From Roseburia sp. CAG:309 (lineage in GTDB: Bacteria > Bacillota > Clostridia > Lachnospirales > Lachnospiraceae), in the NCBI GenBank assembly GCA_000434115.1, contig FR894025.1:1-44051 (forward strand): a DNA stretch of 44,051 nucleotides, in the 5' to 3' direction. Position 1 is the first letter of the stretch, and each line of letters begins with the position of its first letter. Under the pieces are notes generated by a model. That model ran no database searches and was not told the origin of the DNA. It saw only the letters and a program-made list of their open reading frames with translations. The position numbers and the translations under genes were made by a program. This document shows positions 7,457 to 14,598 of this stretch, piece by piece.

Positions 7457-8788
7457 ATGGAGGCAGGAAAACAAGTACAGCAAGTGAAAAAGCAGCTTAC
7501 GATACATAAGTACATGCATATGCAGTTTTTACGTATCGGGTTTGCAGTTAGTGGCGTCGTGGGTGTGCTGGCATTGATCGGTATTTATGAAGGTGTATTG
7601 CTGGCAAAAGAAGATACAAAATTTGATTTGGCAACAGGAGCAAAAATTGCTATTATCGTAGGTGTGATTCTGGCAATTGTAGTGATCAGTATTGCCGGAG
7701 TCGATCTGTTTTTAAATAAGATCGCAAATCAGGTGATTCGCCGAGTGAAAGAACCGATTGATATTATGGATCATGCGATGGATGAGTTGGCGAAAGGAAA
7801 TCTGGATGCCAAGATCGAGTATCAGATGCAGGATGAATTTGTCAATATGATGGAAAATACCAATTTTGCCATGCAGGAATTGAAACGGTATATTGACGAT
7901 ATTTCGATGAATTTGAAGCAGATCAGTGCGAAAGATATTGATCTGGAAGAAGTTCAGAAATACATCGGAGATTTCGCGGAGATTGAAGATTCCATGACAG
8001 AGATTCTGAGTAGTTTAAATACGACATTGAAAGAAATGAAAGAATCGTTTGGACAAGTTTGTGATGGGGCGGATACACTGGCGCAGTCGGCACAGTCGAT
8101 GGCAGATGGTGCACAGCAGCAGTCGGAGCATATCCGGAGCCTTGTGGATAATATCGGAAATGTTTCCAATTCGGTACATGACAACACAAGCAAAGCGGAT
8201 GAAGTGGAAAAACTTTCCAGAGATGCGGTACAGCAGATGCAGGAAGGCGAAGATAAGATGAATGATCTTGTCAAGGCAATGGATCTGATCCGCGAAGAGT
8301 CCAATGAAATTGCAAATATTATTGAAGTCATTGGTGGTATTGCAGAGCAGACCAATCTGCTTGCTCTCAATGCTTCGATTGAGGCAGCGCGTGCCGGAGA
8401 GCATGGAAAAGGTTTTGCGGTTGTTGCGGGAGAGATTGGAACACTGGCGGGTTCGAGTGCTGAAGCTGCACAAAATATCACGGATCTGATCCATAAGAGC
8501 ATTTCCGCTGTAAATAACGGTGTATCGCTTACCGGAGAGACGGTGCATATGATGGATGGTATTACGAAGATTTCAGAAGAAATCTCCACTCACATCACAG
8601 AGATCACGCAGGCGACCAAAGAGCAGGATTCCTATCTTCAGGATATGCTTACTTCTGCCGGAGAAATCGCGGCGGTAGTGGATAAGAATACAGCATCTGC
8701 ACAGGAAAGTTCGGCACTTTCACAGGAACTTCTCAGTGAAATGGAGAATGCGATGGAATTGATCGATCAATACAAACTGCGTGCATAA
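7457..8788 (+). CDS. Methyl-accepting chemotaxis protein without a large sensor domain
   Basis: 443-aa membrane chemoreceptor. Two transmembrane helices (about residues 23-48 and 64-88) are separated by only about 15 residues, so there is no extracytoplasmic ligand-binding domain. A HAMP linker follows (about 89-145, RRVKEPIDIMDHAMDELAKG), then a long coiled-coil signalling domain. The hairpin tip, which contacts CheA/CheW, is IAEQTNLLALNASIEAARAG followed by EHGKGFAVVAGEI. No C-terminal CheB/CheR tethering pentapeptide is present. The ribosome site AAGGAGG at 7444-7450 fixes the ATG. The signal it detects may be membrane-internal, cytosolic, or come from a partner protein; that is inference. 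Confidence 0.93.
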   Translation: MEAGKQVQQVKKQLTIHKYMHMQFLRIGFAVSGVVGVLALIGIYEGVLLAKEDTKFDLATGAKIAIIVGVILAIVVISIAGVDLFLNKIANQVIRRVKEPIDIMDHAMDELAKGNLDAKIEYQMQDEFVNMMENTNFAMQELKRYIDDISMNLKQISAKDIDLEEVQKYIGDFAEIEDSMTEILSSLNTTLKEMKESFGQVCDGADTLAQSAQSMADGAQQQSEHIRSLVDNIGNVSNSVHDNTSKADEVEKLSRDAVQQMQEGEDKMNDLVKAMDLIREESNEIANIIEVIGGIAEQTNLLALNASIEAARAGEHGKGFAVVAGEIGTLAGSSAEAAQNITDLIHKSISAVNNGVSLTGETVHMMDGITKISEEISTHITEITQATKEQDSYLQDMLTSAGEIAAVVDKNTASAQESSALSQELLSEMENAMELIDQYKLRA

Positions 8789-8812
8789 TAGTATAGAAGA
8801 AATGATACGTTA

Positions 8813-8847
8813 TCCCGGTTTCTTGTACTGCCAAGAGCCGGGATTTT
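8813..8847 (+). terminator. Hairpin downstream of the MCP gene
   Basis: TCCCGG (8813-8818) pairs with CCGGGA (8838-8843), extended by TTCTT/AAGAG inside, and is followed by four T. Confidence 0.6.
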
Positions 8848-8875
8848 ACTCGATTTATGTGAGAAAAGAAAAGAT

Positions 8876-8902
8876 GCTGTCGGGATCTGCCGACAGCTTT
8901 TT
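8876..8902 (+). terminator. Intrinsic terminator (second of a tandem pair)
   Basis: GCTGTCGG (8876-8883) and CCGACAGC (8890-8897) form a perfect 8-bp stem with a 6-nt loop followed by five T. Confidence 0.8.
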
Positions 8903-8922
8903 GAAAAAAGAGAGTTTTTCTC

Positions 8923-8951
8923 TTGCAATTTAGAGGGAAAGTCGGTATGAT
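8923..8951 (+). promoter_or_regulatory. SigA-type promoter of the small-ORF/TPR operon
   Basis: TTGCAA (8923-8928), 17 nt, TATGAT (8946-8951). It lies about 85 nt before the GTG start at 9035. Confidence 0.6.
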
Positions 8952-9034
8952 ATTTCATAGAGAAAATGTAATTATTCAGGATTACGGTGCAGAATAGTTA
9001 CGAGAAAATATAACGAGAAAGGGAGGCGGATGAC

Positions 9035-9181
9035 GTGATTAATTTTGAAGAAGAACTGGAAAAATATGAGCCGAGTTTAGATATTGAACAAGTAAGCGAA
9101 GTGGTGAACAACAGTAATAACATGACAGATGTGACAGATATTATGAGAGAATTGATAGCAGAAGTAAAAGGTACGATGTAA
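9035..9181 (+). CDS. Small acidic protein, 48 aa, GTG start
   Basis: Short gene of unknown function. The GTG at 9035 lies 8 nt after a strong GGGAGG ribosome site (9021-9026). The product begins (M)INFEEELEKYEPSLDIEQ, is acidic and likely helical, and ends in ELIAEVKGTM before TAA at 9179-9181. The next gene starts 16 nt later with its own GGAGG, so the two are almost certainly co-transcribed. No membrane segment or cysteines are present. An ATG at 9030 in another frame hits a stop after two codons and is not the start. It may be a partner or regulator of the downstream TPR protein; that is context only. Confidence 0.65.
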   Translation: MINFEEELEKYEPSLDIEQVSEVVNNSNNMTDVTDIMRELIAEVKGTM

Positions 9182-9197
9182 GAGTTGGAGGAAAGCA

Positions 9198-10604
9198 ATG
9201 AAATGTCCACGTTGTGATACGATAATAACAGAAGATGCTCCGGTCTGCCGCTTTTGCGGACAGGATCTTAGAGCACTGTATCATGCGCGCAAATTGTCAA
9301 ATGCCTATTATAATATTGGCTTGGAAAAGGCGAAGGTGCGCGACTTGACGGGAGCAATCCTGGTTTTGAAAAAGAGTTTAAATTTTAATAAGCATAATAC
9401 CGAGGCAAGAAACCTTCTTGGTCTGGTATACAATGAAATGGGCGAGACGATCGCAGCGCTCAGTGAATGGGTTTTAAGCGATTATCTCCAGCCGGAAGAC
9501 AACCGGGCAAAGTATTATATTGATGTTGTTCAGAAAAATCAAAGTACACTGCAGACGGTAAACCAGACCATTAAGAAATATAATTCAGCATTGAAAGAGG
9601 CAAAAAATGACAATGAGGATCTGGCGATCATCCAATTGAAAAAGGTAGTCAGTCTGAATCCTAAATTTGTGAGAGCCTATCAACTGCTTGCCCTTTTATA
9701 TATGAAGAGAAAGGATTATGTAAAGGCGGCAAAAGTGCTGAAACGTGCACGAAAGATTGACTTTAACAATACGACGACACTGCGTTATATGCAGGAAATC
9801 GGCGATACGTTTAGTGAGCCGAAAGGCAAGGAAAATTCTCCGAAAGCATTTGCAAAACAGGCGGAGAAAGAGACACAGGCAAACACGGCAAATGTGACGC
9901 CGGTGGGAACATACCGGGAAGAAAAGAAACGATGGATGCCCGCCGTCAACATTATTATTGGAGCCGTTATCGGAATTATTGTAAGTGTGGTGCTTGTATA
10001 TCCTACGATGCAGGGAAATATACTGGGAAATAATTCCAGCGATATTACAGAAGCAAAGGAAATGCTTTCGGTTAAGGAAGCACAGATTTCTACGCTGGAG
10101 AAGGAGAAAAAGACGCTGCAGGACAAAGCGGATGCGTTACAGAAAGAAATCGACGATGGAGAAACCAAGAAGAGCGCGGAAGTGGAAAAACTCAACAATC
10201 TTGTAATGGCTGTAAAATACTATCAGGATGGTGACCGGCTTCTGGCTGCTTCGACGGTAAATGGCTACAAAGACAGCGATTTTACGACGCAGGAAGCGAA
10301 GGATCTTCTGGCGGCAGTATCGAAAAAGATTACTGCGGCAGATGTGCAGAAATTATTTGAAGAGGGGCGTAAAGCCTTTAACTCAGGTAAATACAGTGAA
10401 GCAGAAAATCTTTTGAAACAAGTTCTTTCGGTTGATGAGAAAAATCTCGATGCTCTGTATTTTATGGGACGCGTGTACCATCAGACAGGAAAGACGAAAA
10501 AAGCACAAAGTTATTATCAAAAAGTCATTGATACCGATAAGAACAGCGCCCGCGCTTCGGAAGCGAAGAGCCGGTTGAATCAGCTGGGTGTCAAAACGGA
10601 TTGA
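9198..10604 (+). CDS. Zinc-ribbon, TPR-repeat, single-pass membrane protein
   Basis: 468-aa scaffold-type protein of unknown specific function. The N-terminus is a zinc ribbon (Cys3, Cys6, Cys17, Cys20 in CPRC...CRFC). Cytosolic TPR repeats cover about residues 30-200 (GAILVLKKSLNFNKHNTEARN, AAKVLKRARKIDFNN). One transmembrane helix follows at about 250-275 (NIIIGAVIGIIVSVVLVYP), then a coiled coil (about 285-335, rich in Lys/Glu heptads), and a second extracytoplasmic TPR set at the C-terminus (SEAENLLKQVLSVDEKNLDA and the repeat after it). TPR modules mediate protein-protein contacts, so I infer an envelope or complex-assembly role. It follows the 48-aa gene in one operon and ends at a strong terminator. 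Confidence 0.85.
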   Translation: MKCPRCDTIITEDAPVCRFCGQDLRALYHARKLSNAYYNIGLEKAKVRDLTGAILVLKKSLNFNKHNTEARNLLGLVYNEMGETIAALSEWVLSDYLQPEDNRAKYYIDVVQKNQSTLQTVNQTIKKYNSALKEAKNDNEDLAIIQLKKVVSLNPKFVRAYQLLALLYMKRKDYVKAAKVLKRARKIDFNNTTTLRYMQEIGDTFSEPKGKENSPKAFAKQAEKETQANTANVTPVGTYREEKKRWMPAVNIIIGAVIGIIVSVVLVYPTMQGNILGNNSSDITEAKEMLSVKEAQISTLEKEKKTLQDKADALQKEIDDGETKKSAEVEKLNNLVMAVKYYQDGDRLLAASTVNGYKDSDFTTQEAKDLLAAVSKKITAADVQKLFEEGRKAFNSGKYSEAENLLKQVLSVDEKNLDALYFMGRVYHQTGKTKKAQSYYQKVIDTDKNSARASEAKSRLNQLGVKTD

Positions 10605-10633
10605 CCGGATAAAAAATAGAAAAGAACGCATGA

Positions 10634-10678
10634 AAAAAGCTATGGATGGAAGACAAAAGTCTTCGTCCATAGTTTTTT
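10634..10678 (+). terminator. Intrinsic terminator after the TPR gene
   Basis: AAAAGCTATGGATGGAAGAC pairs with GTCTTCGTCCATAGTTTT around an AAAA loop, with one or two G-T pairs, followed by T6. The stem is about 18 bp. Confidence 0.88.
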
Positions 10679-10715
10679 ATTTCCCCAATTTCTATGAAAG
10701 GAGAATGAAATCTCG

Positions 10716-11024
10716 ATGGAAACATTTTCATTAGAGCGCAGCGGCGCAAATTTAATACTACATATCAGTGAGGAGCTGGATCATCATACGGCGGGGCAGC
10801 TCAGCCGTACAATCGATGTGTTGATTGAAAAGGGCAATGTAAAGAACATTGTATTTGATTTTGACGGAATGACCTTTATGGATAGTTCGGGAATCGGTAT
10901 GGTGATGGGACGTTATAAGAAGATGGGATATCTTGGGGGCAACGTCTATGTTACCGGTGTGGGAAAAGGAATTGACCGCATTTTTTCGATGTCCGGGTTG
11001 TATAAGATTATTCAAAAAGTGTAA
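10716..11024 (+). CDS. spoIIAA: Anti-sigma F factor antagonist
   Basis: STAS-domain protein, 102 aa, that frees sigma F by binding SpoIIAB in the forespore. The phosphorylated serine motif is FMDSSGIGMVMGRYK with Ser57/Ser58; in Bacillus subtilis the second Ser of this motif is phosphorylated by SpoIIAB and dephosphorylated by SpoIIE. Ribosome site AAAGGAG, 11 nt before the ATG. First gene of the three-gene spoIIA operon. In Bacillus the operon is driven by sigma H, but I found no convincing sigma H promoter in the short region after the preceding terminator. Confidence 0.96.
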   Translation: METFSLERSGANLILHISEELDHHTAGQLSRTIDVLIEKGNVKNIVFDFDGMTFMDSSGIGMVMGRYKKMGYLGGNVYVTGVGKGIDRIFSMSGLYKIIQKV

Positions 11025-11046
11025 AGATGGAGGCTTAGAGCTGAAA

Positions 11047-11487
11047 ATGAGTGGAAAAAATGAAATTATTATGGAATTTTCAAGTAATTCCGAAAATGAA
11101 AGTCTGGCAAGAACGGTAATCAGTGCGTTTGTGGCGCGACTGGATCCGACGCTTGAAGAATTGGCAGATATTAAAACGGCGGTGTCTGAAGCGGTAACCA
11201 ACGCGATCATTCACGGATATGAAAAGAATCCGGGGATGGTGCGTATGGCGGCGAAGATTGAGGACAATGTGGTGTCGGTCGAAATATCGGACACAGGAGC
11301 GGGTATTGAAAATCTGGAAAAGGCAATGGAACCCATGTACACGACAAAACCGGAACTTGACCGGTCGGGGATGGGTTTTGCGTTTATGGAAGCGTTTATG
11401 GATGAGCTTGATGTGCAGTCGGAACTGGGAAAAGGCACGACGATTCATATGAAAAAGACGATTTACAGCGCGATACATATCTCTTAA
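11047..11487 (+). CDS. spoIIAB: Anti-sigma F factor, serine kinase
   Basis: GHKL-fold ATP-binding protein, 146 aa, that holds sigma F inactive and phosphorylates SpoIIAA. The N box is KTAVSEAVTNAIIHGY, the G1 box is SDTGAGI, and the G2 region is RSGMGFAFMEAF; the tail GKGTTIHMKK is typical. The open frame extends far upstream into spoIIAA, but ATG 11047 matches the family start (MSGKNEIIMEFSSNSENE). The TGGAGG ribosome site at 11028-11033 is 13 nt from that ATG, which is long; a CTG at 11041 is at an ideal distance, so a CTG start two codons earlier is possible. Confidence 0.95.
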   Translation: MSGKNEIIMEFSSNSENESLARTVISAFVARLDPTLEELADIKTAVSEAVTNAIIHGYEKNPGMVRMAAKIEDNVVSVEISDTGAGIENLEKAMEPMYTTKPELDRSGMGFAFMEAFMDELDVQSELGKGTTIHMKKTIYSAIHIS

Positions 11488-11512
11488 CTGCCAAAAAGAC
11501 GTGGAGGTGAAA

Positions 11513-12271
11513 ATGGAAACCTTAGAACTAATCAAACGAGCACGTTCCGGGGATAAATTGGCAAGAGAACAAGTAATCGAAGAAAATATGGGCTTGGTAT
11601 ACAGTATTGTGAAACGATTTGTGGGAAGAGGGTATGATAGCGAAGAACTCAGTCAGATCGGCGCCATCGGATTGATCAAGGCGGTGGATAAATTTGACCT
11701 GCGGTTTGACGTACGGTTTTCGACGTATGCGGTACCTTTGATCACGGGGGAGATCAAGCGTTTTTTGCGGGATGACGGCATGGTGCGGGTTAGCCGCAGC
11801 ATCAAAGAAAATAGCTGGCGCGTCAAGCGGATGGCGGCCGAACTTTCGCAGAAACTGGAGCGCGAACCCTCGATGGATGAATTGTCGGCAGCAGTCGAAC
11901 TTCCGGTAGAAGATATTGTGCTGGCGTTGGAGGCGACAGCGGAAGTGGAGTCGCTGCATAAGCCGATCTGCTTTCAGGATGGAAAAGAAATGTCGCTGGA
12001 AGAAAAAATACCGGAACGAAAAGACTGGCAGGAGGAACTGATGAACCGGCTTATCGTAGAAGATCTTCTGGCACAGCTCCAAACCAAAGAAAGGGAGCTC
12101 ATCCGCATGCGTTATTATGACGGCAAGACACAGCGGGAAGTAGCGGAACATCTCGGGGTCAGCCAGGTTCAGGTCAGTCGTCTGGAGAAAAAACTGCTAT
12201 TGCAGATGAGGGAGAAAATAGCGGGAAAAAAATTTGAAAAAAATGTTGACAATCCTAAAATCATATGGTAG
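11513..12271 (+). CDS. sigF: RNA polymerase sigma-F factor
   Basis: Forespore-specific sigma factor (spoIIAC), 252 aa. Region 2 includes ENMGLVYSIVKRFVGRGYDSEELSQIG and the -10 binding helix VRFSTYAVPLITGEIKRFLRDD; region 3 is RVSRSIKENSWRVKRMA; region 4 has RMRYYDGKTQREVAEHLGVS with the helix-turn-helix VSQVQVSRLEKKLL. The start is ATG 11513 with GGAGGTGAAA just upstream; the in-frame GTG at 11501 overlaps that ribosome site and is rejected. Its final codons and stop contain the promoter of the downstream tRNA gene. spoVA genes, often found after sigF in Clostridia, are absent. Confidence 0.97.
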   Translation: METLELIKRARSGDKLAREQVIEENMGLVYSIVKRFVGRGYDSEELSQIGAIGLIKAVDKFDLRFDVRFSTYAVPLITGEIKRFLRDDGMVRVSRSIKENSWRVKRMAAELSQKLEREPSMDELSAAVELPVEDIVLALEATAEVESLHKPICFQDGKEMSLEEKIPERKDWQEELMNRLIVEDLLAQLQTKERELIRMRYYDGKTQREVAEHLGVSQVQVSRLEKKLLLQMREKIAGKKFEKNVDNPKIIW

Positions 12272-12274
12272 AAT
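12246..12274 (+). promoter_or_regulatory. Consensus promoter of tRNA-Arg, overlapping the sigF stop
   Basis: TTGACA (12246-12251), 17 nt, TAGAAT (12269-12274). The TAG of the -10 box is the stop codon of sigF. The start is expected near 12281, about 28 nt before the tRNA. Confidence 0.85.
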
Positions 12275-12308
12275 AATTCTTGCGTGTTGAGAGATACGCA
12301 AGATAAAT

Positions 12309-12382
12309 GTGGGTTTAGCTCAGCTGGATAGAGCGTTTGGCTACGGACCAAAAGGTCGGGGGTTCGAATCCTCTAACCCACG
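12309..12382 (+). tRNA. tRNA-Arg (anticodon ACG)
   Basis: A 74-nt cloverleaf: acceptor GTGGGTT/AACCCAC, D stem GCTC/GAGC, anticodon stem TTTGG/CCAAA with loop CTACGGA (anticodon ACG, read as ICG for CGN codons), and a T arm with TTCGAAT. The discriminator is G and CCA is not encoded. It has its own consensus promoter and terminator. Confidence 0.97.
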
Positions 12383-12386
12383 TAAA

Positions 12387-12417
12387 GCGATTGAATGTGT
12401 ATTCAATCGCTTTTTTT
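12387..12417 (+). terminator. Terminator of the tRNA-Arg transcript
   Basis: GCGATTGAAT (12387-12396) and ATTCAATCGC (12401-12410) form a perfect 10-bp stem with a GTGT loop, followed by T7. Confidence 0.92.
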
Positions 12418-12420
12418 AAT

Positions 12421-12581
12421 AATTACGTCTGTCTCAGAAAAGAAAGCATTTTCTGCTTGCAGAAAAATGGTTTCTTTTCTAGAGACACAAAACCAATGAG
12501 CATGTAGTGCGATAGCACGGAATGCGAATTGTGTTTGCAAATTGCGGGAGCGTAAGCGGAGCAATTTGTGAGGACGTAATT
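12421..12581. other. Multi-branched folded intergenic element
   Basis: A 161-nt element closed by the perfect 9-bp pair AATTACGTC (12421-12429) and GACGTAATT (12573-12581). Inside are three side arms. Arm 1 is a 16-bp stem with one bulge (12430-12445 with 12471-12487), with TTTTCTGC/GCAGAAAA nested in it. Arm 2 is GCAT-GTGC-GATA-GCAC-ATGC (12500-12525, GNRA-like loop). Arm 3 is CAAATTGC (12538-12545) with GCAATTTG (12561-12568). It matches no RNA family I recognise. It could be a structured RNA leading into the methyltransferase gene or a MITE-like element with terminal inverted repeats. A further hairpin, ACCG...CGGT, lies at about 12605-12622. Confidence 0.55.
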
Positions 12582-12649
12582 TTTGTAGCACAAGCCTAAC
12601 AAGCACCGTGAGCGCTTGCGGTCAACGGCATTACGGAAAGGAGTACACT

Positions 12650-13525
12650 ATGTGGTTAGCAGACGGATGGAAAGAATATGAAGTCATTGACACTTCCAAT
12701 GGAGAAAAGTTAGAGCGATGGGGAGACTATATCCTGGTTCGCCCGGATCCGCAGGTGATCTGGGACACGCCGCATGATGCCCCACAGTGGAAGAAGAAAA
12801 ATGCGCATTACCATAGAAGCAATAAGGGAGGCGGAGAATGGCAGTTCTTTGATCTGCCAAAGCAGTGGGAGATCCATTATCGGGATCTGACCTTTCATTT
12901 GAAACCATTTAGTTTTAAACATACAGGACTTTTTCCAGAACAGGCAGTCAATTGGGACTGGGCATCGGGATTGATCCGCCGCGCCGGACGACCGGTCAAG
13001 GTACTGAATCTGTTCGCCTATACGGGGGGAGCTACAGTGGCATGCGCGAAAGCGGGAGCAGCCGTTACTCATGTGGATGCTTCCAAAGGAATGGTTACCT
13101 GGGCAAAAGAAAATGCAGCGGCATCCGGCCTTGCGGATGCACCGATCCGCTATCTTGTGGACGACTGTGTGAAATTTGTTGAGCGAGAGATCCGCCGCGG
13201 CAACCATTATGATGGTATTATTATGGATCCGCCATCATACGGAAGAGGACCGAAAGGGGAAATATGGAAAATCGAGGAGAAAATCTTTCCGCTTGTGAAT
13301 CTTTGCACCAAAATTTTGTCCAAAGAGCCCCTGTTCTTTTTGATCAATTCCTATACAACCGGTTTACAGCCGGCGGTATTGTCGTATATGCTCGAATTGG
13401 CGGTAGGAAAGCCATATGGAGGCAAAGTGACGGCAGACGAGATTGGACTTCCGGTAAGCAGCAATGGACTGGTTTTGCCATGCGGTGCGAGCGGACGATT
13501 TGAAATGTGTGACAACTTGAAATAG
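12650..13525 (+). CDS. Class I SAM-dependent methyltransferase (RlmI/COG1092-like)
   Basis: 291-aa predicted RNA methyltransferase. The Rossmann SAM-binding motif is VLNLFAYTGGATVACAKAG (about residues 120-140), followed by THVDASKGMVTWAKENA, the acidic YLVDDCVKFV loop and the catalytic-type motif MDPPSYGRG. These fit the family of rRNA large-subunit cytosine methyltransferases, but the N-terminal PUA domain of RlmI is absent, so the target is not assigned. ATG 12650 follows AAAGGAG at 12637-12643; an in-frame GTG at 12608 without a ribosome site is rejected. It is a lone gene between the folded element and the DnaA-box region. Confidence 0.88.
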   Translation: MWLADGWKEYEVIDTSNGEKLERWGDYILVRPDPQVIWDTPHDAPQWKKKNAHYHRSNKGGGEWQFFDLPKQWEIHYRDLTFHLKPFSFKHTGLFPEQAVNWDWASGLIRRAGRPVKVLNLFAYTGGATVACAKAGAAVTHVDASKGMVTWAKENAAASGLADAPIRYLVDDCVKFVEREIRRGNHYDGIIMDPPSYGRGPKGEIWKIEEKIFPLVNLCTKILSKEPLFFLINSYTTGLQPAVLSYMLELAVGKPYGGKVTADEIGLPVSSNGLVLPCGASGRFEMCDNLK

Positions 13526-13557
13526 AACAAAAGTACGACGACAAATGTAGAGTAAAA

Positions 13558-13639
13558 TGATACACAAAGTTATCCACAAAAAAACATGCCTAATTGCGAT
13601 AATTTTGAGTTATACACAAAGTTATCCACATTATCCACA
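13558..13639 (+). promoter_or_regulatory. DnaA-box cluster upstream of hpf
   Basis: Three perfect DnaA boxes TTATCCACA at 13570-13578, 13622-13630 and 13631-13639, plus TTATACACA (13610-13618) and TGATACACA (13558-13566), all in one orientation. A 19-nt direct repeat, ATACACAAAGTTATCCACA, occurs at 13560-13578 and 13612-13630. AT-rich sequence follows to 13745. No dnaA, dnaN or rpmH is nearby, so it is unlikely to be oriC. It could titrate DnaA or regulate hpf. Confidence 0.75.
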
Positions 13640-13748
13640 ACTTCGGTAGACTTTTGTAGGTAAAAAATCTATTGAGATGACAAATTGCTAAGTTGTATGA
13701 CAACTCTTGAAAATCTTGTGAATTTGCTTAAAAAAATAAAAAATTTAG

Positions 13749-13777
13749 TTGCTCATTTGTGCATTTTGTAGTATACT
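13749..13777 (+). promoter_or_regulatory. SigA-type promoter of hpf
   Basis: TTGCTC (13749-13754), 17 nt, TATACT (13772-13777), about 70 nt before the ATG. The leader holds a small CCC-GAATATTTT-GGG hairpin just ahead of the ribosome site. Confidence 0.65.
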
Positions 13778-13848
13778 ATAGTCATGGGACAGGTAATAGA
13801 TAAAATGCCTGACAATCCCGAATATTTTGGGCAAAGGAGCTGATTATC

Positions 13849-14376
13849 ATGAATTTAGTAATTAGTGGAAAAAATTTAGATATAACGGAGGGCTTACGTT
13901 CTGCCATTGAGGAAAAGATCGGCAAACTTGAAAGATATTTTACCGATACGACAGAAGTACATGTTACTTTGAGTACAGAGAAGAACCGTCAGAAGATCGA
14001 GATTACAATCCCGATGAAAGGCAGCATCATCCGTGCAGAAGAAGTTAGTTCGGATATGTACGTATCCATTGATCTGGTAGAAGAAGTCATTGAGAGACAA
14101 CTTCGCAAATATAAAAATAAATTGATCGACAAGGAGCAGAATGCTGCACACCTGAGCCAGTCATTTATTGAGGCGGATGATTTTGAGGATGAAGATATCC
14201 AGATCATTCGTTCCAAAAAATTTGCGATGAAACCGATGGATCCGGAAGAAGCTTGTGTTCAGATGGAACTGATCGGACATAATTTCTTTGTATTCCGCAA
14301 TTCTGAGACAGACGAAGTAAATGTGGTGTATAAGAGAAAAGGAAATACGTATGGTTTGATCGAACCGGAATTCTAA
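13849..14376 (+). CDS. hpf: Ribosome hibernation-promoting factor, long form
   Basis: 175-aa long-form HPF that dimerises 70S ribosomes into inactive 100S particles in stationary phase. The N-terminal S30AE/YfiA domain (about 1-100) contains MNLVISGKNLDITEGLRSAI and IEITIPMKGSIIRAEE. After an acidic linker comes the C-terminal dimerisation domain (about 120-175) with IIRSKKFAMKPMDPEEACVQ and VYKRKGNTYGLIEPEF. The ribosome site AAAGGAGC fits ATG 13849. It is a single gene between its promoter and the terminator at 14408-14447. Confidence 0.95.
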   Translation: MNLVISGKNLDITEGLRSAIEEKIGKLERYFTDTTEVHVTLSTEKNRQKIEITIPMKGSIIRAEEVSSDMYVSIDLVEEVIERQLRKYKNKLIDKEQNAAHLSQSFIEADDFEDEDIQIIRSKKFAMKPMDPEEACVQMELIGHNFFVFRNSETDEVNVVYKRKGNTYGLIEPEF

Positions 14377-14407
14377 AACATACGTATAAACGACGAAAAT
14401 AATAACA

Positions 14408-14447
14408 AACCGGTATGCTGATGAGCAGTCAGTGTACCGGCTTTTTT
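14408..14447 (+). terminator. Intrinsic terminator of hpf
   Basis: AACCGGTA pairs with TACCGG across an inner TGCTGATGAGCA stem-loop, followed by CT7. Confidence 0.8.
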
Positions 14448-14501
14448 TATGACAAAGTTGTGAACGGTTTGTAAAAAACTGCTTGAAAAACAAATTATGT
14501 A

Positions 14502-14530
14502 TTGAAAGAACGGCCTGCAAGTGATAAAAT
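14502..14530 (+). promoter_or_regulatory. SigA-type promoter of secA
   Basis: TTGAAA (14502-14507), 17 nt, TAAAAT (14525-14530), about 70 nt before the chosen ATG. Confidence 0.65.
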
Positions 14531-14598
14531 AATCAAAGGTTATGATTTGAAATACTACACTTATTTTTAGTGTGGAGAAATATATGGAGAGTGAACAC

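Noticed and set aside
13558..13745. Chromosomal origin oriC
   Set aside because: DnaA boxes and AT-rich DNA are present, but no dnaA, dnaN, recF, gyrB or rpmH is nearby.
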